64,000 bases of DNA, taken from contig NC_088202.1 in the NCBI RefSeq assembly GCF_037126465.1, positions 118,992,123 to 119,056,122 of the forward strand, read 5' to 3'. Positions 35,193 through 46,570 of the stretch are shown piece by piece. The notes under the pieces are model-generated. The model saw nothing but the letters and a program-made list of their open reading frames with translations, was not told where the DNA came from and ran no database searches. Made by a program: the position numbers and the translations under genes. The DNA is from Ornithodoros turicata (Eukaryota; Arthropoda; Arachnida; Ixodida; Argasidae). Numbering within the stretch: the stretch's first letter is position 1; every line of letters starts with the position of its first letter.

Positions 35193-35200
35193 ATTGAGGT

Positions 35201-36036
35201 TAGAGATGACTGCGGGTATGAAAATTCGTACCCGCAACCGCACCGCAACCGCGGAACCACGTCCCGCACCCGCATCCGCAGCAATGTCTTTAGTGCAACT
35301 CGCATCCGCACATCCCAACGGGTACCCGCATACCTGCAGGTGCACCCGCAGCCCAATGCGCACGCATGTTTCAGTTATGCCACTTGATCGTCACAGCACG
35401 AAATGATTTATTGATGCTGGGTACACTGTCCTTTAGCGAGCCACTTTTTCAACAGTCAGACGCTGTGGCGACAGTTGACGTGTTTGCCAGCTTACTAGCA
35501 CGAGGGGAACCAGTCGTCGTGTCAAAAGATAGCCAAAATTAGCCCTACGTGGCAAACATGACTGACAATAACAACAACTTTATTTTGAGATGATGAATGG
35601 GAAGTCTCAGCGCCAGGGGCGATACCCTGCCCCATTTTTTATTGCCCACACTACCAACCTTCCCGGTCTCATAATCAGCTGGACTCTCGCCCACCCTCCT
35701 GCCCTCTCTCTCTCAGAGAGTAAGCATATAGAACGTGGTGCCAGTAAATGACAAAGCTGTCATCTCGCACACCACGGAAGCACTGGATATGGAACGTCTT
35801 GGAAAATAGCTTGGGCACAATGTTCGCGGCAAATCGGGTTGTACACCAAAAGCCGATAGACTGGTTTTGGGCCTGCGGGTATCGCGGGTATACCCGCATA
35901 ATCCGCGGAGGCAGTGCGGGTCAACCCGCGCCTTACCCGCAACCCGCGATGACACGTAGATGTGTACCCACAAAGAGCAAACTTGCACGGATACCCGCGG
36001 GTACCCGCGGGTATACCCGCATCGCACTCATCTTTA
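35201..36036. mobile_element. hAT-type nonautonomous element, GCGGGTA family
   Basis: The ends TAGAGATGAC (35201) and CTCATCTTTA (36036) are inverted repeats with changes. They are flanked by a perfect 8-bp duplication ATTGAGGT (35193-35200 and 36037-36044). Both ends are dominated by GCGGGTA or TACCCGC motifs (35212-35350 and 35872-36020). No transposase is encoded. A rearranged LINE tail lies inside at 35568-35692. Confidence 0.9.
35568..35692 (-). mobile_element. LINE fragment with 5' inversion (twin-priming type)
   Basis: Minus-strand 35568-35636 is the 3' UTR and end (GGGGCAGGGTATCGCCCC, AAAATAAAGTTGTTGTT). The adjoining 35645-35692 is plus-strand coding sequence of the same LINE (ACTACCAACCTTCCC, CAGCTGGACTCTCGCCC), matching 5134-5192. 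So the upstream part is inverted relative to the 3' part. Confidence 0.75.
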
Positions 36037-36044
36037 ATTGAGGT

Positions 36045-37120
36045 GACTCAAAAAAATCATTTTCATTTTGGCTGTGGCGAGTGCTGCGACGAATAAGAAA
36101 GCTCTTGCTGAAAACAACGATGGGCGCAGACGACCTGCTGCAGCTGCGCGAGGCATCGATCCCCACACCTTTAATGAAAGAGAGCGTACTCTTGGAAAGA
36201 GCGTGTTGGGGAATGAGGGAACGTCGTGACGTAGCCCATTCCCCTGACACGTGACTCGTGACGTAGAGCGGCGCGACTCAAGCGGGTATACAAGCAGCGT
36301 GTGAGCTGAGAAGGAAGAAACAAAGGAGAAAGGCACGGGGACTTTTCGACGTCACGCAACGATTGTGTCGGCGGTTCGCGGCTCCTCTCCGACTGTTTCT
36401 TTTCTTTTTCTGTGAGTTTTATTGCGCAGTGGTCATACACTGCACACCGAAATTATTTTGCATGATGACTGCTGATGGTCAGCTTGACAGGTGAGACAGG
36501 GCTCCTATCCACGTTTAATATGTCACCTTATTGTTCCTTTAACGCACAAAGAAAACATTGTGATAGATTACAATGCAGGTGGTCACTGACAGCACTTATG
36601 AAATGTGAAGCATCTTGAATATCTGTGGCGATGGCTCGGATGTCATTCTAATCCCTGATGGTACAACGTTGGAACGAATGAAGTTGACCTACTGTCTCGC
36701 ATTTTCTATATTCGATCTTGCAGGTGGGATCAATATGAGAGGGCGTGTAGCACAGGAATGGCAAGAGTGGAGATTTCAGATGGTTCTTAGTGTGATCGAT
36801 CCTATGACAAAGACACCAGCGTGAAATCTTACGGCGAATCGATCGGTGGTATGCCTGGTGCACAAGTTTCTCAAGTAGTGCTGTCATTAGGAAAAAAAAA
36901 AAGCGATGTTGATGCCTCAAACCCTGCAGGGGGCATCAACTTCGGACAGTGCTTGGCGCGTGCCGCCGCCACGAACCCCAGCCTCTGGTCCTAGACTGGG
37001 GTCTTGGTCATGCCCCTCGCGATGGGCCATTACAACTCCGTGTGTTCCCATGTGTATGTATATAAAGCATGGGCAACAGCAGGGATATCCCGCGTTAATA
37101 AATCGTTTATGGGTAAACTA
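36045..37120. other. No recognised feature
   Basis: ORFs on both strands only, none recognised. Confidence 0.5.
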
Positions 37121-37133
37121 GGGGTGTGCAATA

Positions 37134-37419
37134 TGTTTTGTTTCTTTTTCTCTTTTTTTTTTTACGACGCGCGACAACTGAGACCATGAGCGACGTCACA
37201 GCGTTCGGTTTGTGGATTGCTTTTGCCCACCTGAGGGTTCTTTAACGTGCGATGAAAGCTCACCACACGCCACCCCGTATTTGACGTCCCTCGCGGAAGA
37301 CGGCGTGTCTAAGCAACTTGTAATGCGCCACCAAGTTGCTGGCATCCTCGGCCGGGTTCGAACCCGAGATCTCGGGGTCAGAAGGCGAACGGGCTACCGA
37401 CTGAACCACCGAGGCCGGC
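37134..37419 (-). mobile_element. tRNA-derived SINE, family A
   Basis: On the minus strand it opens GCCGGCCTCGGTGG, with the A-box region TGGTTCAGTCGG and the B box GGGTTCGAACCC. The body matches 20090-20364 and ends in an A-rich tail. The flanks GGGTGTGCAATA (37122-37133) and GGGTGTGTAATA (37420-37431) match at 11 of 12, a target duplication made from the TIR of the host element. Confidence 0.9.
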
Positions 37420-38102
37420 GGGTGTGTAATAGTAGTAATAATTTGTATTATAATACTATTACTCTAATAATGTGAGCATCTGTACTGTGTATTATAATAC
37501 TCATTCTCGGAATGTATGTGTATTTATAGCACAGAAAATAAAGATATTATATGCATTATAATACTTGAAGGCATAATATCTTGAAGGTTCCCAGAGGTTA
37601 TCAATCCGACCTGCATAGTGTCACCGGTGCACCTTATCAGTAATTTGCCATACCCCACAAGCTTTTGGACAAAAACAAGGTCCCTACCATTCCCCTGCCC
37701 CAAATTATACCAAAAAGAGTGCCCTCGGGGCCAGAGGTTACTGGAGGCTTCCCCGCATTCCTTCCAGTTCAGCGTTCATAAGGATGAGTCATCCCATTTG
37801 CAACGCCTTTGTTTGAAAGAGTGCGTCCAGTCTAGTCGCCCTTGTAGGCGGTTGCACTATGGACAGTCACACATTTTTGGGTGGCCCATATTTTATCGTC
37901 CAGGACAGAGAGGAAGGTGTTCACTGTGCTCGAAATTGATCCGCGCTATCTGGTGATATCGGAAAGGCTATTCTCATTTGCCAGCCTCCTCCAACGACGA
38001 GCATGCACTAGATGCCATTTCAGAGCATGCTCAAAATATAAGCACGTGACAGCAACCGTGATTGGAGAATGACTGTCTCGATAATTATTGCACACATTGT
38101 AT

Positions 38103-38817
38103 ACAGGGTGCTTCATTAAAAACTGACCAGAATTTTAAAAAATACAAACCGCACTTTTTCCTGCATAAATTGTGGTGCCTGTATCTATTTCTTGCGTGGC
38201 CTACTCAAAAATAGTTTTAATTCGGCTCATAGTGCCGTCATTAATGAGTTACCAAAATTAATTAACTTAATTAATGGGAATCGGTGCCTGGTGTAAATTA
38301 CAGAGTTGTAGCGCATAGTCATCCGATGTGCTTTCCATCAAAGTTCAACTTCCAGAGACATTCTGTAAGGCAATAAAAATTATTGAAAAAACGAGCGCGC
38401 CGCATACTTTCGTATGACGTGCGCCCGTTTTTTCGTGTTCTCCTCTTATTGCTCCCTCTCTCAGTTCTCCTAGCTGGCCACGTATTTTGGAACAGCAGGC
38501 CAGAAGAACTATAATTTAAGAGATAATTTAAGAACAATAATTTTTATTGCCTTACAGAATGTCTCTGGAAGTTGAACTTTGGTGGAAAGCACGTCGGATG
38601 ACTATGCGCTACAACCCCGTAATTTACACCGGGCACCAATACCCGTGAATTAAGCTAATTAATTACGGTAACTCATTAATGACGGCACTACGAGCCAAAT
38701 TAGAACTATTTTTGAGTAGGCCATGCAAGAAATAGATACAGGAACCACAATTTGCGCAGGAAAAAGTGCGGCTTGCATTTTTAAAAACTCTGGTCAGCTT
38801 TTGATGACGCACCCTGT
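38103..38817. mobile_element. Long-TIR element (ACAGGGTG terminus)
   Basis: Two 283-bp arms (38103-38385 and 38535-38817) are inverted copies at roughly 90 percent identity by eye. The ends ACAGGGTG and CACCCTGT are exact. The 149-bp spacer is non-coding. No secure target duplication. Other ACAGGGTG-type termini lie at 49286 and 61813. Confidence 0.85.
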
Positions 38818-38940
38818 TTATTTCTTTTCTTTCCCTCGTTTCTCCCCAAGTTATGTATCAATATATTACTAGTATTACTCGTGTGATGCACACAAGTATT
38901 AGTGTTATGTATTATAATACCTCAGAATCAAAGTATCATG

Positions 38941-39223
38941 ACCAGTGGCATGGCCGAGGGGGCTAAGGCGTCCGCTCGTTGGTGGTAGCCTGACAGGGAG
39001 GTGGTGGGTTCGAATTCTACCGCCTGCTGTGCTGTCTGAGGTTTTTCCTGGGTTTTCCGAAGACTTTCCAGACTAATGTCGGCACAGTTCCCCCTGAAGT
39101 CGGCCCAGGACGCATACTAATCCCGCTATCCCCCACTCCTTCCTGCTGTCCTCTCTCCATCTGTCCACGTCTGTACGCTGCTCATAGCCACAGTTGCTTC
39201 GCATTGCTAACACGCAATAAAAA
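38941..39223 (+). mobile_element. tRNA-derived SINE, family B, complete
   Basis: GGCATGGCCGAGGGGGCTAA (A-box region, Leu/Ser-type tRNA head) and GGGTTCGAATTC (B box) form the promoter. The body has GTCGGCACAGTTCCCC, AGTCGGCCCAGGACGC and CCACAGTTGCTTCGC, then CACGCAATAAAAA. A perfect 10-bp duplication AAGTATCATG flanks it (38931-38940 and 39224-39233). Tails or fragments of the family are at 30593, 47225, 60880 and 63282-64000. Confidence 0.92.
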
Positions 39224-39540
39224 AAGTATCATGTATTAGTATTATAATACTGATTTCTGGTAAGTATTACGTGTGAGAATACACAAGTGCACCGTTCACT
39301 GTTAGCAAAAGAATGAGGCTCGCGCAGCAATGGCTTCCTTCTTTAATAGTCTCCCGTGGCACCCTACATTATGTATCAATGTCATAATACAAAATATGTT
39401 TACTACTGCCCACACCTGGAGTACACATTCTTCATATTCTAAGCGTCCCCGGAACAAAGTCTCAATCGTAAGCAACAAACTATTCACTGTAAAGTATATT
39501 GTATTATCAGCTGTCACTGCAAATAAAGAAACAAATGTAC

Positions 39541-41292
39541 AGGATGGGACAACCCTATTGAAAAAAGCACTAGAATCAAATTCTTACCAGAATCAAGTAC
39601 CTTACTTACTTACTACCAGATACGTAATACTTGCCAGAATCAAATTCTGGTGTTTTTGGTGGCTGTGATTTGGGACATTCTTGGTGTTTTCTTCTCTGAT
39701 GTTAACATCAGAATTCTCTGGTGTTCCTAGTGTCTTTTCTCTGATGTTCCACACCAGGATGATGTTCCACACCCTGATGTGTGTGCTCTGGTGTTGCACA
39801 CCGTGGTGTTTTCTGGTCCTCCGCTGTTGAACATGATGATGTCTCACACATTCGATCCCACGATGTGCTTGGTTCCTCAGCACCCTCACGGAGCACTAAA
39901 AGTCGTGCATAGTTTAGAACGTTAGAGGAAAAACACACAGGATATCACAAGCACGGCACAAACAGAGCACGAACACGGTGTTTGTACTGTCCTGTTCGTT
40001 TTTCCCTAAGCATTCCCAACTACGCACACTTTTTCTGCCTCGTGAGGGTGCTGAGGAACCAAGCACCTCACGGGATCGAATGCGTGAAACAGCATAATGT
40101 TCAACAGTGGAGCATCAGAAGACACCATGTAGGGATTCTGGTTTGCAATATGCATACATGAATGTGCAAAATTCAACCAACACGCTCTGCTCGTTATTTC
40201 GCTACTAAAAGCTGCTTGGGTACTCATTAGATATCATAGGCCTGTGACCAATCTAGTAGGTCAACAATACAATAAGATATCAAAGGTTTGTTTCTACTGC
40301 AAAGGACGTCCCAGCTGTTAAAAGGCTGTTAATTGCTTGCCATATACTATACTGAATATAATCAGAAATAGAAACAAACTAGTACGTGTAACTAAACTCT
40401 CTATGTTACGGTTACCATTGATGGCACACATTTAGGAGAAGCATGCACAGCACAATATAAAAGTACAAAATGGTGCAATGTTATTTCTTCTGCAAGTGTC
40501 AATACACCGTATGCGGTACAGTTATGATTTAGAAAAACATACTCGACCAACTCTTCTGTCTGATTTTCCGTCCTCTCTCCTTGTAGTCCATATCCAAGGA
40601 ATAATCACAGTCCACGTGAAGCCGGACGAAACGCACATTCAAAGACATCACACAAACGACCAGTCGTCACATTTGCCCCGAATGCATCGCTTGTATTTTC
40701 CCATACATCCGCTCGTGCACAAGTTGGATAGCAAAATAACACACACAAAAAGAACTTCACAAACACATATTCAAAGGGGCTCACATTTGTACGCGGTTTT
40801 AATGTTGAAAGCCTGGACGGAACACTACCTCGACCAAACTCGATGGGTTCAAAATAGACACTAATGCCGATGACGCTGTCGCTGTCTTATGTGACAATGA
40901 GAGCGTAAAGTTTCGTTTTAAAACTCGAGTGAAAGCTGCGAAAACGTTCAATTTCGACACTCGAAGGAAATATTTGCGAAGCAAGTTATTATTCCGTTAG
41001 AAAAAGAAGTTGCGCGAACGACCTCATGATAACTGTAAACTGCGATTTTCACGGTAGCAACTCACACTGCACATACTCTGGCGCCTGCATGTCTGGTGTC
41101 GGTGAACCACACCAGACCGCTCTAACGGTCACACTAAAACACTACGTCAGTCTGGTGCGCACATCAAGCGTACTAGAAGGCACCAGAATCATTCTGGTAT
41201 CATAGTAAGACACTCTGATGTGGACATCAAAAACAGCATGCCAGTCTAGTGCGCACATCAGGAGAACCCGACAGCACTAGAATCGCCCTGGT
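39541..41292. repeat. Region bounded by CTGGTG/CACCAGA and CTGATGT arrays
   Basis: Motifs such as TCTGGTGTT, ACACCAG, CTGATGT and ACATCAG recur densely at about 39585-39825 and again at 41080-41292, in both orientations. Non-repetitive sequence lies between. AGCACTAGAATC is present at both outer edges but in direct orientation. This looks like the ends of a DNA transposon, but no terminus or duplication could be fixed. Confidence 0.45.
39804..40127. repeat. Long hairpin inverted repeat
   Basis: Arms of about 138 bp (39804-39941 and 39990-40127) with a 49-bp loop. The shared block TGCTTGGTTCCTCAGCACCC is plus on the left and minus on the right. Identity is about 80 percent by eye. Confidence 0.8.
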
Positions 41293-41414
41293 GGAAGGGA
41301 GCGCTGTTAGCTACACACAGCGGTAGCTTCCCCTTGCCAGGCACACCCAGGTGACACCGGAACTAAGCTGTTAGCTGTACAGTTAGCTGTGTGTCGCTAA
41401 CAGCGCACCCTTCC
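41293..41414. repeat. Hairpin with 29-bp arms
   Basis: 41293-41321 (GGAAGGGAGCGCTGTTAGC...) pairs with 41386-41414 at 27 of 29 positions. The loop contains further GTTAGCTG copies. Confidence 0.8.
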
Positions 41415-41439
41415 ATCCCTCCGAAACAGTCAACTCACC

Positions 41440-41514
41440 CGCTTCCGGCAGCCACTAGGGTGTCGCACCGAAGGAACACCGCTCGCGTGTTCCGTAAGCT
41501 TTTGTCTCAACCTG
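41440..41514. mobile_element. Tc1-like element end fragment
   Basis: Reads GTGTTCCGTAAGCTTTTGTC near the right edge, the inverse of the Tc1-type terminus at 49975. The inner part shares GGGTGTCGCACCGAAG with the element at 4319-4740. Confidence 0.65.
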
Positions 41515-43197
41515 TTCCTCTTGGAAACAAGTAGCCGTTTTTCATTGAGAAAGCGGTGGCATATTTGTAAAAAAAAAAAGCAGATATTTAAAACAACTAA
41601 GATCAGGAGACGTCTTTGTTAAATGCACGTCGGGAGCAGACGGCAATACCATCGTGAACGCTTACGAGATGCCGGGCACAGGAATTTCCAGCTGTGACAG
41701 GCGGGAGAGAGTGCTTGGTTACTTATTTCACTGTGGATGATTTCATTTCCCATGTCCATTGTAGTTCAACATGAAGCCAAAGGAAATAAAATTGATTGAT
41801 TTGATGCGCTCATTTCGGTGATCAACGGTGTATAAATCATTTCCATCGACTGCGTGGAGAATTTATCGGTCTACGTTTATTGGTACTTTCCACTAATTAA
41901 AAAGAATCAGAAGCCGTAGCTACTGACCTGGCCTGCGCATACTTTCTAATTGCTGACACGGCTTTCCCCCTTTCGAGTAGACGCTGGCGAGTATTGCATT
42001 ATGATGCGATTTTTGCACAGCGACATAACGCAGCGAAACAACGCGAACAAACTATAAAAAATAAAAAAAAAGAAAGAGCATCACAGTCGCTGCGTTACAT
42101 CAGCGTGCCATTTATGTACCAACTATCCCGCATCCAGACCTTGGTACGGCTATTGAGTTGAACGTAGGTGATAGCCCTTTAAGGAACAGGCGACTACCCA
42201 CCTATCCCATACATAACTGAGTAATAGCCGTCTTCCTGGGACAGGTGAGACGTCCGTTGCCTTCCCTCAAGTCGCGCACGCTAGACACCAATTAGATTGG
42301 CCATATCGCTTTTTGTTCGATTAGAAACGCAATGGCGTGACGACCTAACAATAAGGAAGGAACTAGGTCAGAAGACAGGACAAAGGTATCTTGAAGGACA
42401 TTTCCTCTCCTCTCGTTATGAAGGAAGAATATGATAGCAGAGCTGAAGAAGGTTGTGATAATGATAATTTGGGTTTTTCTCACGAAGGACAAATCGCGTG
42501 TTGGTGGTGGGTAATGAAATAATATATACGGTGACAACCGCCTGTTACAACAACGCACGCGAACACGGAAATGTGTTCATGCGCCGACGGTGAATTACTG
42601 TCCGTGTCAAAGTGCGTGCATGGCTTGCTCCTTGATTGCTTGATTGATTGCTGGCTTGCTGTGAGTGATTTGTTTTGATTGCTGTGAGAATTTTGAGGGT
42701 AATTCAGAGGGTTTAATAGCTATACAGCTCTTGCAATGGAGCAGGTAGCACCCATAGTGGGTTGCTGAAAGCTCCAAGGTTTACATTTTATCTTACTAAT
42801 TTATTAACTTACTAACTATAAAGAAGCCATGAGCCGTGGCATGGGTTAGGAGATCTGATGTTAATACCACACTTCGACGTAAAAAATATAACAATTATTC
42901 TAACAATGTGTCAGGGAAGCCAACACTGCTGGAAAGTTGTGTCGAGTGTAACATGTTTATGCTAGCACGACTTCCTCACGTAAACGGAGCACTGAAAACC
43001 TGCCACGGTGCCGCTGAGAGAACAACAAGTTATATCTCGCCCGCAGCTGACATAATAGCTATAGAAGACACATACTTGATGATACCCATTAAAAATGCGG
43101 TATGCGTGACTAACGACGCAAGCTGGAAAAATGAATAGAGCGTAATTTGCTTCACAGTAACACATCATGCTTCTGTTCCATTAACTGTAACAAATTA
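41515..43197. other. No recognised feature
   Basis: AT-rich near 42050-42080. No coding homology. Confidence 0.5.
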
Positions 43198-44520
43198 CAG
43201 TCAACCCTCAATTTATGAACGACTAGAGTTTCTCGGAAGTCGTTCATAACTCGAAGGATTCGGGAATGAAGGGGGTGGAAAGAATCATAATGAAAGGAGA
43301 GCTTTATGGACCTTTGTCAAAACTATCTTTTAAGATACACGAACATCGAACATCAATAGCTTCACCTTTGACTTGAACATGTTTATACCCATGTCTTTCC
43401 AGCTCTCATCGATCATATCTTCAACGTAACGGATTGTAGCCTCGATATGGTTCTATGCGAATAAACCAACGATACTTTAGAGAAGAGATTCTCAACCTCG
43501 GTGCATGAATCGCAGGGGCTCTGCAGCATTCAATGCGCCCCGTTCAGTGGCATCATCTGTGGGCCTACGGTAGCCAACACATCGTCCAAAAATTAAAAAC
43601 GGTCGTTGAACATGGTATATCGTAACATGATGCCTAGTTATATGTCGGTTTTAGCGTTTGTGGCGTGAAGAGCATGAAGTATGGACTAATGATTCATGAA
43701 ATGAACTCACAGCCAGATTTTAGTGAATAGTTTTATGAATGTGTGGGGAACAGTCTGTTTTGTTGATTGATTCATGAAGTAATTTTCTGCATGTTGTCCT
43801 CTGTGGACCGTCGCAGGTTGGGAGGGAGTTTGGTTCCTTCTCTATGCGAAAGGTTGTGCGGGTTTTTTTACCTCACAAAGTTTGAGAACCCCTGCCGGAG
43901 TTTCCTATTCAGCACAATACCTATCACAGTCGTTATCGTTTCTGTACAAGTGTGGGCTTGCAATAGCTAGCCCTGACGCGTGGTTCCAAAACACGAGAGA
44001 TCGCGCTATCTGTCCTTAGCGTATTATAGCCGATAGTCTGGCAACGTGCGTTACCCTGGCTACCCCGAGACGCAACTACATTCTCCGCTGTTCTGCTGGC
44101 GAATTCCATTGGGAGAGCAATTTTTGCCCCGCGCTGGGTGGGATTTCGTGCATGCTCCCGGCGGGGTCGCACTGCTATGCTAGCATTCAAGGTACGGTGC
44201 GCGCCCCGTGCATAGCGCATGTCCCGCGTGCTTTCTCGTGTTTGCTTTGGCCGCATGGGGTTTAGTAAACTGGTTCGGAATCGCACAATATAATTACACA
44301 CAGCGACGCCCTGTTATTTGCACAGTTCAAGAGACGCACGACAACCTGCGCGACACACGAGTAAAACGAAAAAGAAAAGAAAGCTCGAACATCACGGCTT
44401 CACTTATCGCGCGTATGCCTACTCTTCTCTGTCGTGTTCCGCTGAGGTAATCGCTGGGTCCGAAAGTATCAGTAGGGAATGGTACGCTAAAGCGATAAGG
44501 AAGATAAGCTTGTCTCATCC

Positions 44521-46089
44521 TACACTCTAAACCAGGTAACGCATACGTAACGGTTACGTACTGTTTGGGCAAGAGGTACATTTTTATAAAAAAATGTACC
44601 TCTTAAATTTAAGAGGTACACGTGCCCTCACATGCCGTACATGTAACGGATAGCGCGCAGCGATTTAGGCCTACCCGTCGGGGTGATTCCCCTCTTCTAC
44701 GATATATTAACAGCCGCAGGAAGCTACGCTGTACGATAAATATCAAACAAATACCTTTATTCGAAAATTACATCCACTTCAGGGGTGATGCTTGTCCATC
44801 GCGAGCGTGCATTGTCATAATGCACAAACGCCGAACACACCGGGCACAACGTACATGGATGAACGCTGACGTCTGCATCTCCCCTTCACCATTGCAGCTG
44901 CTCCGTGGTCACGCTTCTTTATCTCTTTCACACCTTTGGATTGCTGTTCTTCCCCAACTTCTCTTTCTTCCGCAGAACGTAACACCAACCACAGGATGAT
45001 GATTGACTCACCCATTTACGACATCGCCTGGACGTAACCTAGGAGAAAATACAATGTAAAAAAATCCAACAACCGAAATAGCTTACCTGAAAAACATGCC
45101 TACTTGCTCGTGTAATCCAGGTATAAAGTGCATTCTAGGTTTCTCTAATTCATGCATCAACGTTCGTGCATGAAGCGCAAAGTTCGTTGTCTCCGTCCCT
45201 CAGTCGTTGTGTCCAGCCTGCCAGTGATCAGGACCACTGGGGATCAGAGCAAAGATGAACGAAAATGCTCCGTGCGGACGAATAATTACTTCGGAGATAT
45301 AATACGCCCCTTAGATGACTCCAATCTTGAAAGCGTCGAACGAGTTTCTTCAAAGACCGAGCAGACTCGTCCTCGCTCCCCGACGTTTCAAAACACACTG
45401 ATTTGCCAGCGGAAGTAACACATTCTTCCCTAACGTGCGATCCCTCACGGTCACGGGTTCTAGTTGTCGCACTTATTTGATGGAATGATAGTGCTGATCC
45501 ATTACTGCACTGATGTATAAGGAAATTTATTGACTGGTAACCGAAATCACGCGAAATATTTTTGCAGCGCATGGAGATCGTGACAAGGCGTTCGTACTCA
45601 TGCGCCGGAAACACGCGGTACACATGAGGTACAGCTGCTATTCGCTGCGAGATCGAACGGTGTCGGCGCGCTGCGGAGAACAGGGAACTATCGCAGTGTG
45701 GACGCGTCGTCTGCTTTTACACGTTTATTCCGCGTTCAGTGCAGTAGGGGGAACCGAATAGCATCGTACCATCGCGGCACAAGCGATCTTCCGGTGAATA
45801 TACACAATAATTACGAAAAAGAACCATCAAATTCGAACATCGGCCCACGTGTTATCCACACTAGATTGGTGACAGTGTCGCCCCCTATAGGTTGATCCCG
45901 CAGCGAATAGACCGCGCTTAAAAGGTACCTAGCCGGTACGGATGGGTCTCGGAGCCCTTGTACCGCTTGAAATTCGCAGTGGTCGCGAACTGTACCTGCT
46001 GGTTGAGGACTGTACCTGATGTGTACCGCTTGGCCCAGGTGCGGGTCTTCTTTAATGCGGTACATACCGGGTGCCGGATTTAGAGTGTA
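44521..46089. mobile_element. Nonautonomous DNA transposon with GGTAC arrays
   Basis: The ends TACACTCTAAA (44521-44531) and TTTAGAGTGTA (46079-46089) are perfect 11-bp inverted repeats. Near the left end GAGGTAC or GTACCTC occurs three times (44571-44617). Near the right, GGTAC or GTACC occurs about eight times (45920-46075). A hairpin lies at 44571-44604. The interior ORFs on both strands (45152-45623) are unrecognised. No target duplication was seen. Confidence 0.6.
44571..44604. repeat. Perfect 15-bp-arm hairpin
   Basis: AAGAGGTACATTTTT and its exact reverse complement are separated by 4 bases. AAGAGGTAC occurs again at 44610. Confidence 0.95.
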
Positions 46090-46151
46090 CAGTTGACAAT
46101 ACGAGGAAGATGGGCTCACTAATTCTGTGACCCATCTAATCAGTCAACAAT

Positions 46152-46296
46152 ATAAATGGCGCATTGGGGCTAGTTTTTTTTCGTTGCTCCACCAATGGAA
46201 CATCCAAGGAATGCCCCGCTCTGCCATTAGAACAGGTTTTGCCCCTTCGCGGGGCAAAACTCTGACCCAGTTCTGTTAATGGAATGCGCCAATTAT
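46152..46296. repeat. Short foldback element
   Basis: The outer ends ATAAATGGCGCATT and AATGCGCCAATTAT are inverted with one mismatch. An inner perfect stem GTTTTGCCCC / GGGGCAAAAC closes a 5-base loop (46236-46260). Total length is 145 bp, with no coding capacity. Confidence 0.75.
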
Positions 46297-46417
46297 CTCG
46301 TGACTGCACTAATATGACGTAACCGATATCGCATGTATTCTTGACACCTGACATGATCGCGAGAGTGCGATCAGTCATAACGATTCGTGTGAAGTCTGTC
46401 TGGCGGTGTGGTCGTCT

Positions 46418-46570
46418 CCCAAGCAGCACAATGTACTGAAAGTCGAGTGCAATAGGGGTGGACGGTATGTATCTTATCAATGTTCTTTAGTGTCACGAGT
46501 CTGTTCGAGGCCTTCCACCTACCCGTCCACCCCTATTGCACTCGACTTTCAGTACATTGTGCTGCTTGGG
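46418..46570. repeat. Perfect 48-bp inverted repeat with 57-bp loop
   Basis: 46418-46465 and 46523-46570 are exact reverse complements, beginning CCCAAGCAGCACAATG on the left. Every other long inverted repeat in the window carries mismatches, so this one is recent or conserved. Confidence 0.95.

Larger units (their letters stand above)
37121..39300. mobile_element. Probable hAT-like element with TATTATAATAC motifs, multiply interrupted
   Basis: TAGGGGTGTGCAATA at 37120-37133 resembles a hAT terminus. The palindromic motif GTATTATAATAC or close variants occurs near 37449, 37489, 37552, 38910 and 39236, clustering at both ends. Inside are a SINE (37134-37419), a foldback element (38103-38817) and another SINE (38941-39223). 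The right terminus and duplication were not identified. Confidence 0.45.

Noticed and set aside
38941..39020. Functional tRNA gene
   Set aside because: A and B boxes are present, but the sequence continues into a SINE body, has a 3' A-rich tail and is flanked by target duplications. The same applies to 20090-20364 and 37134-37419.
46523..46545. miR-25/92-like microRNA (ATTGCAC seed in the right arm)
   Set aside because: Only the seed-length string matches. The stem is a perfect long inverted repeat rather than an imperfect microRNA precursor.
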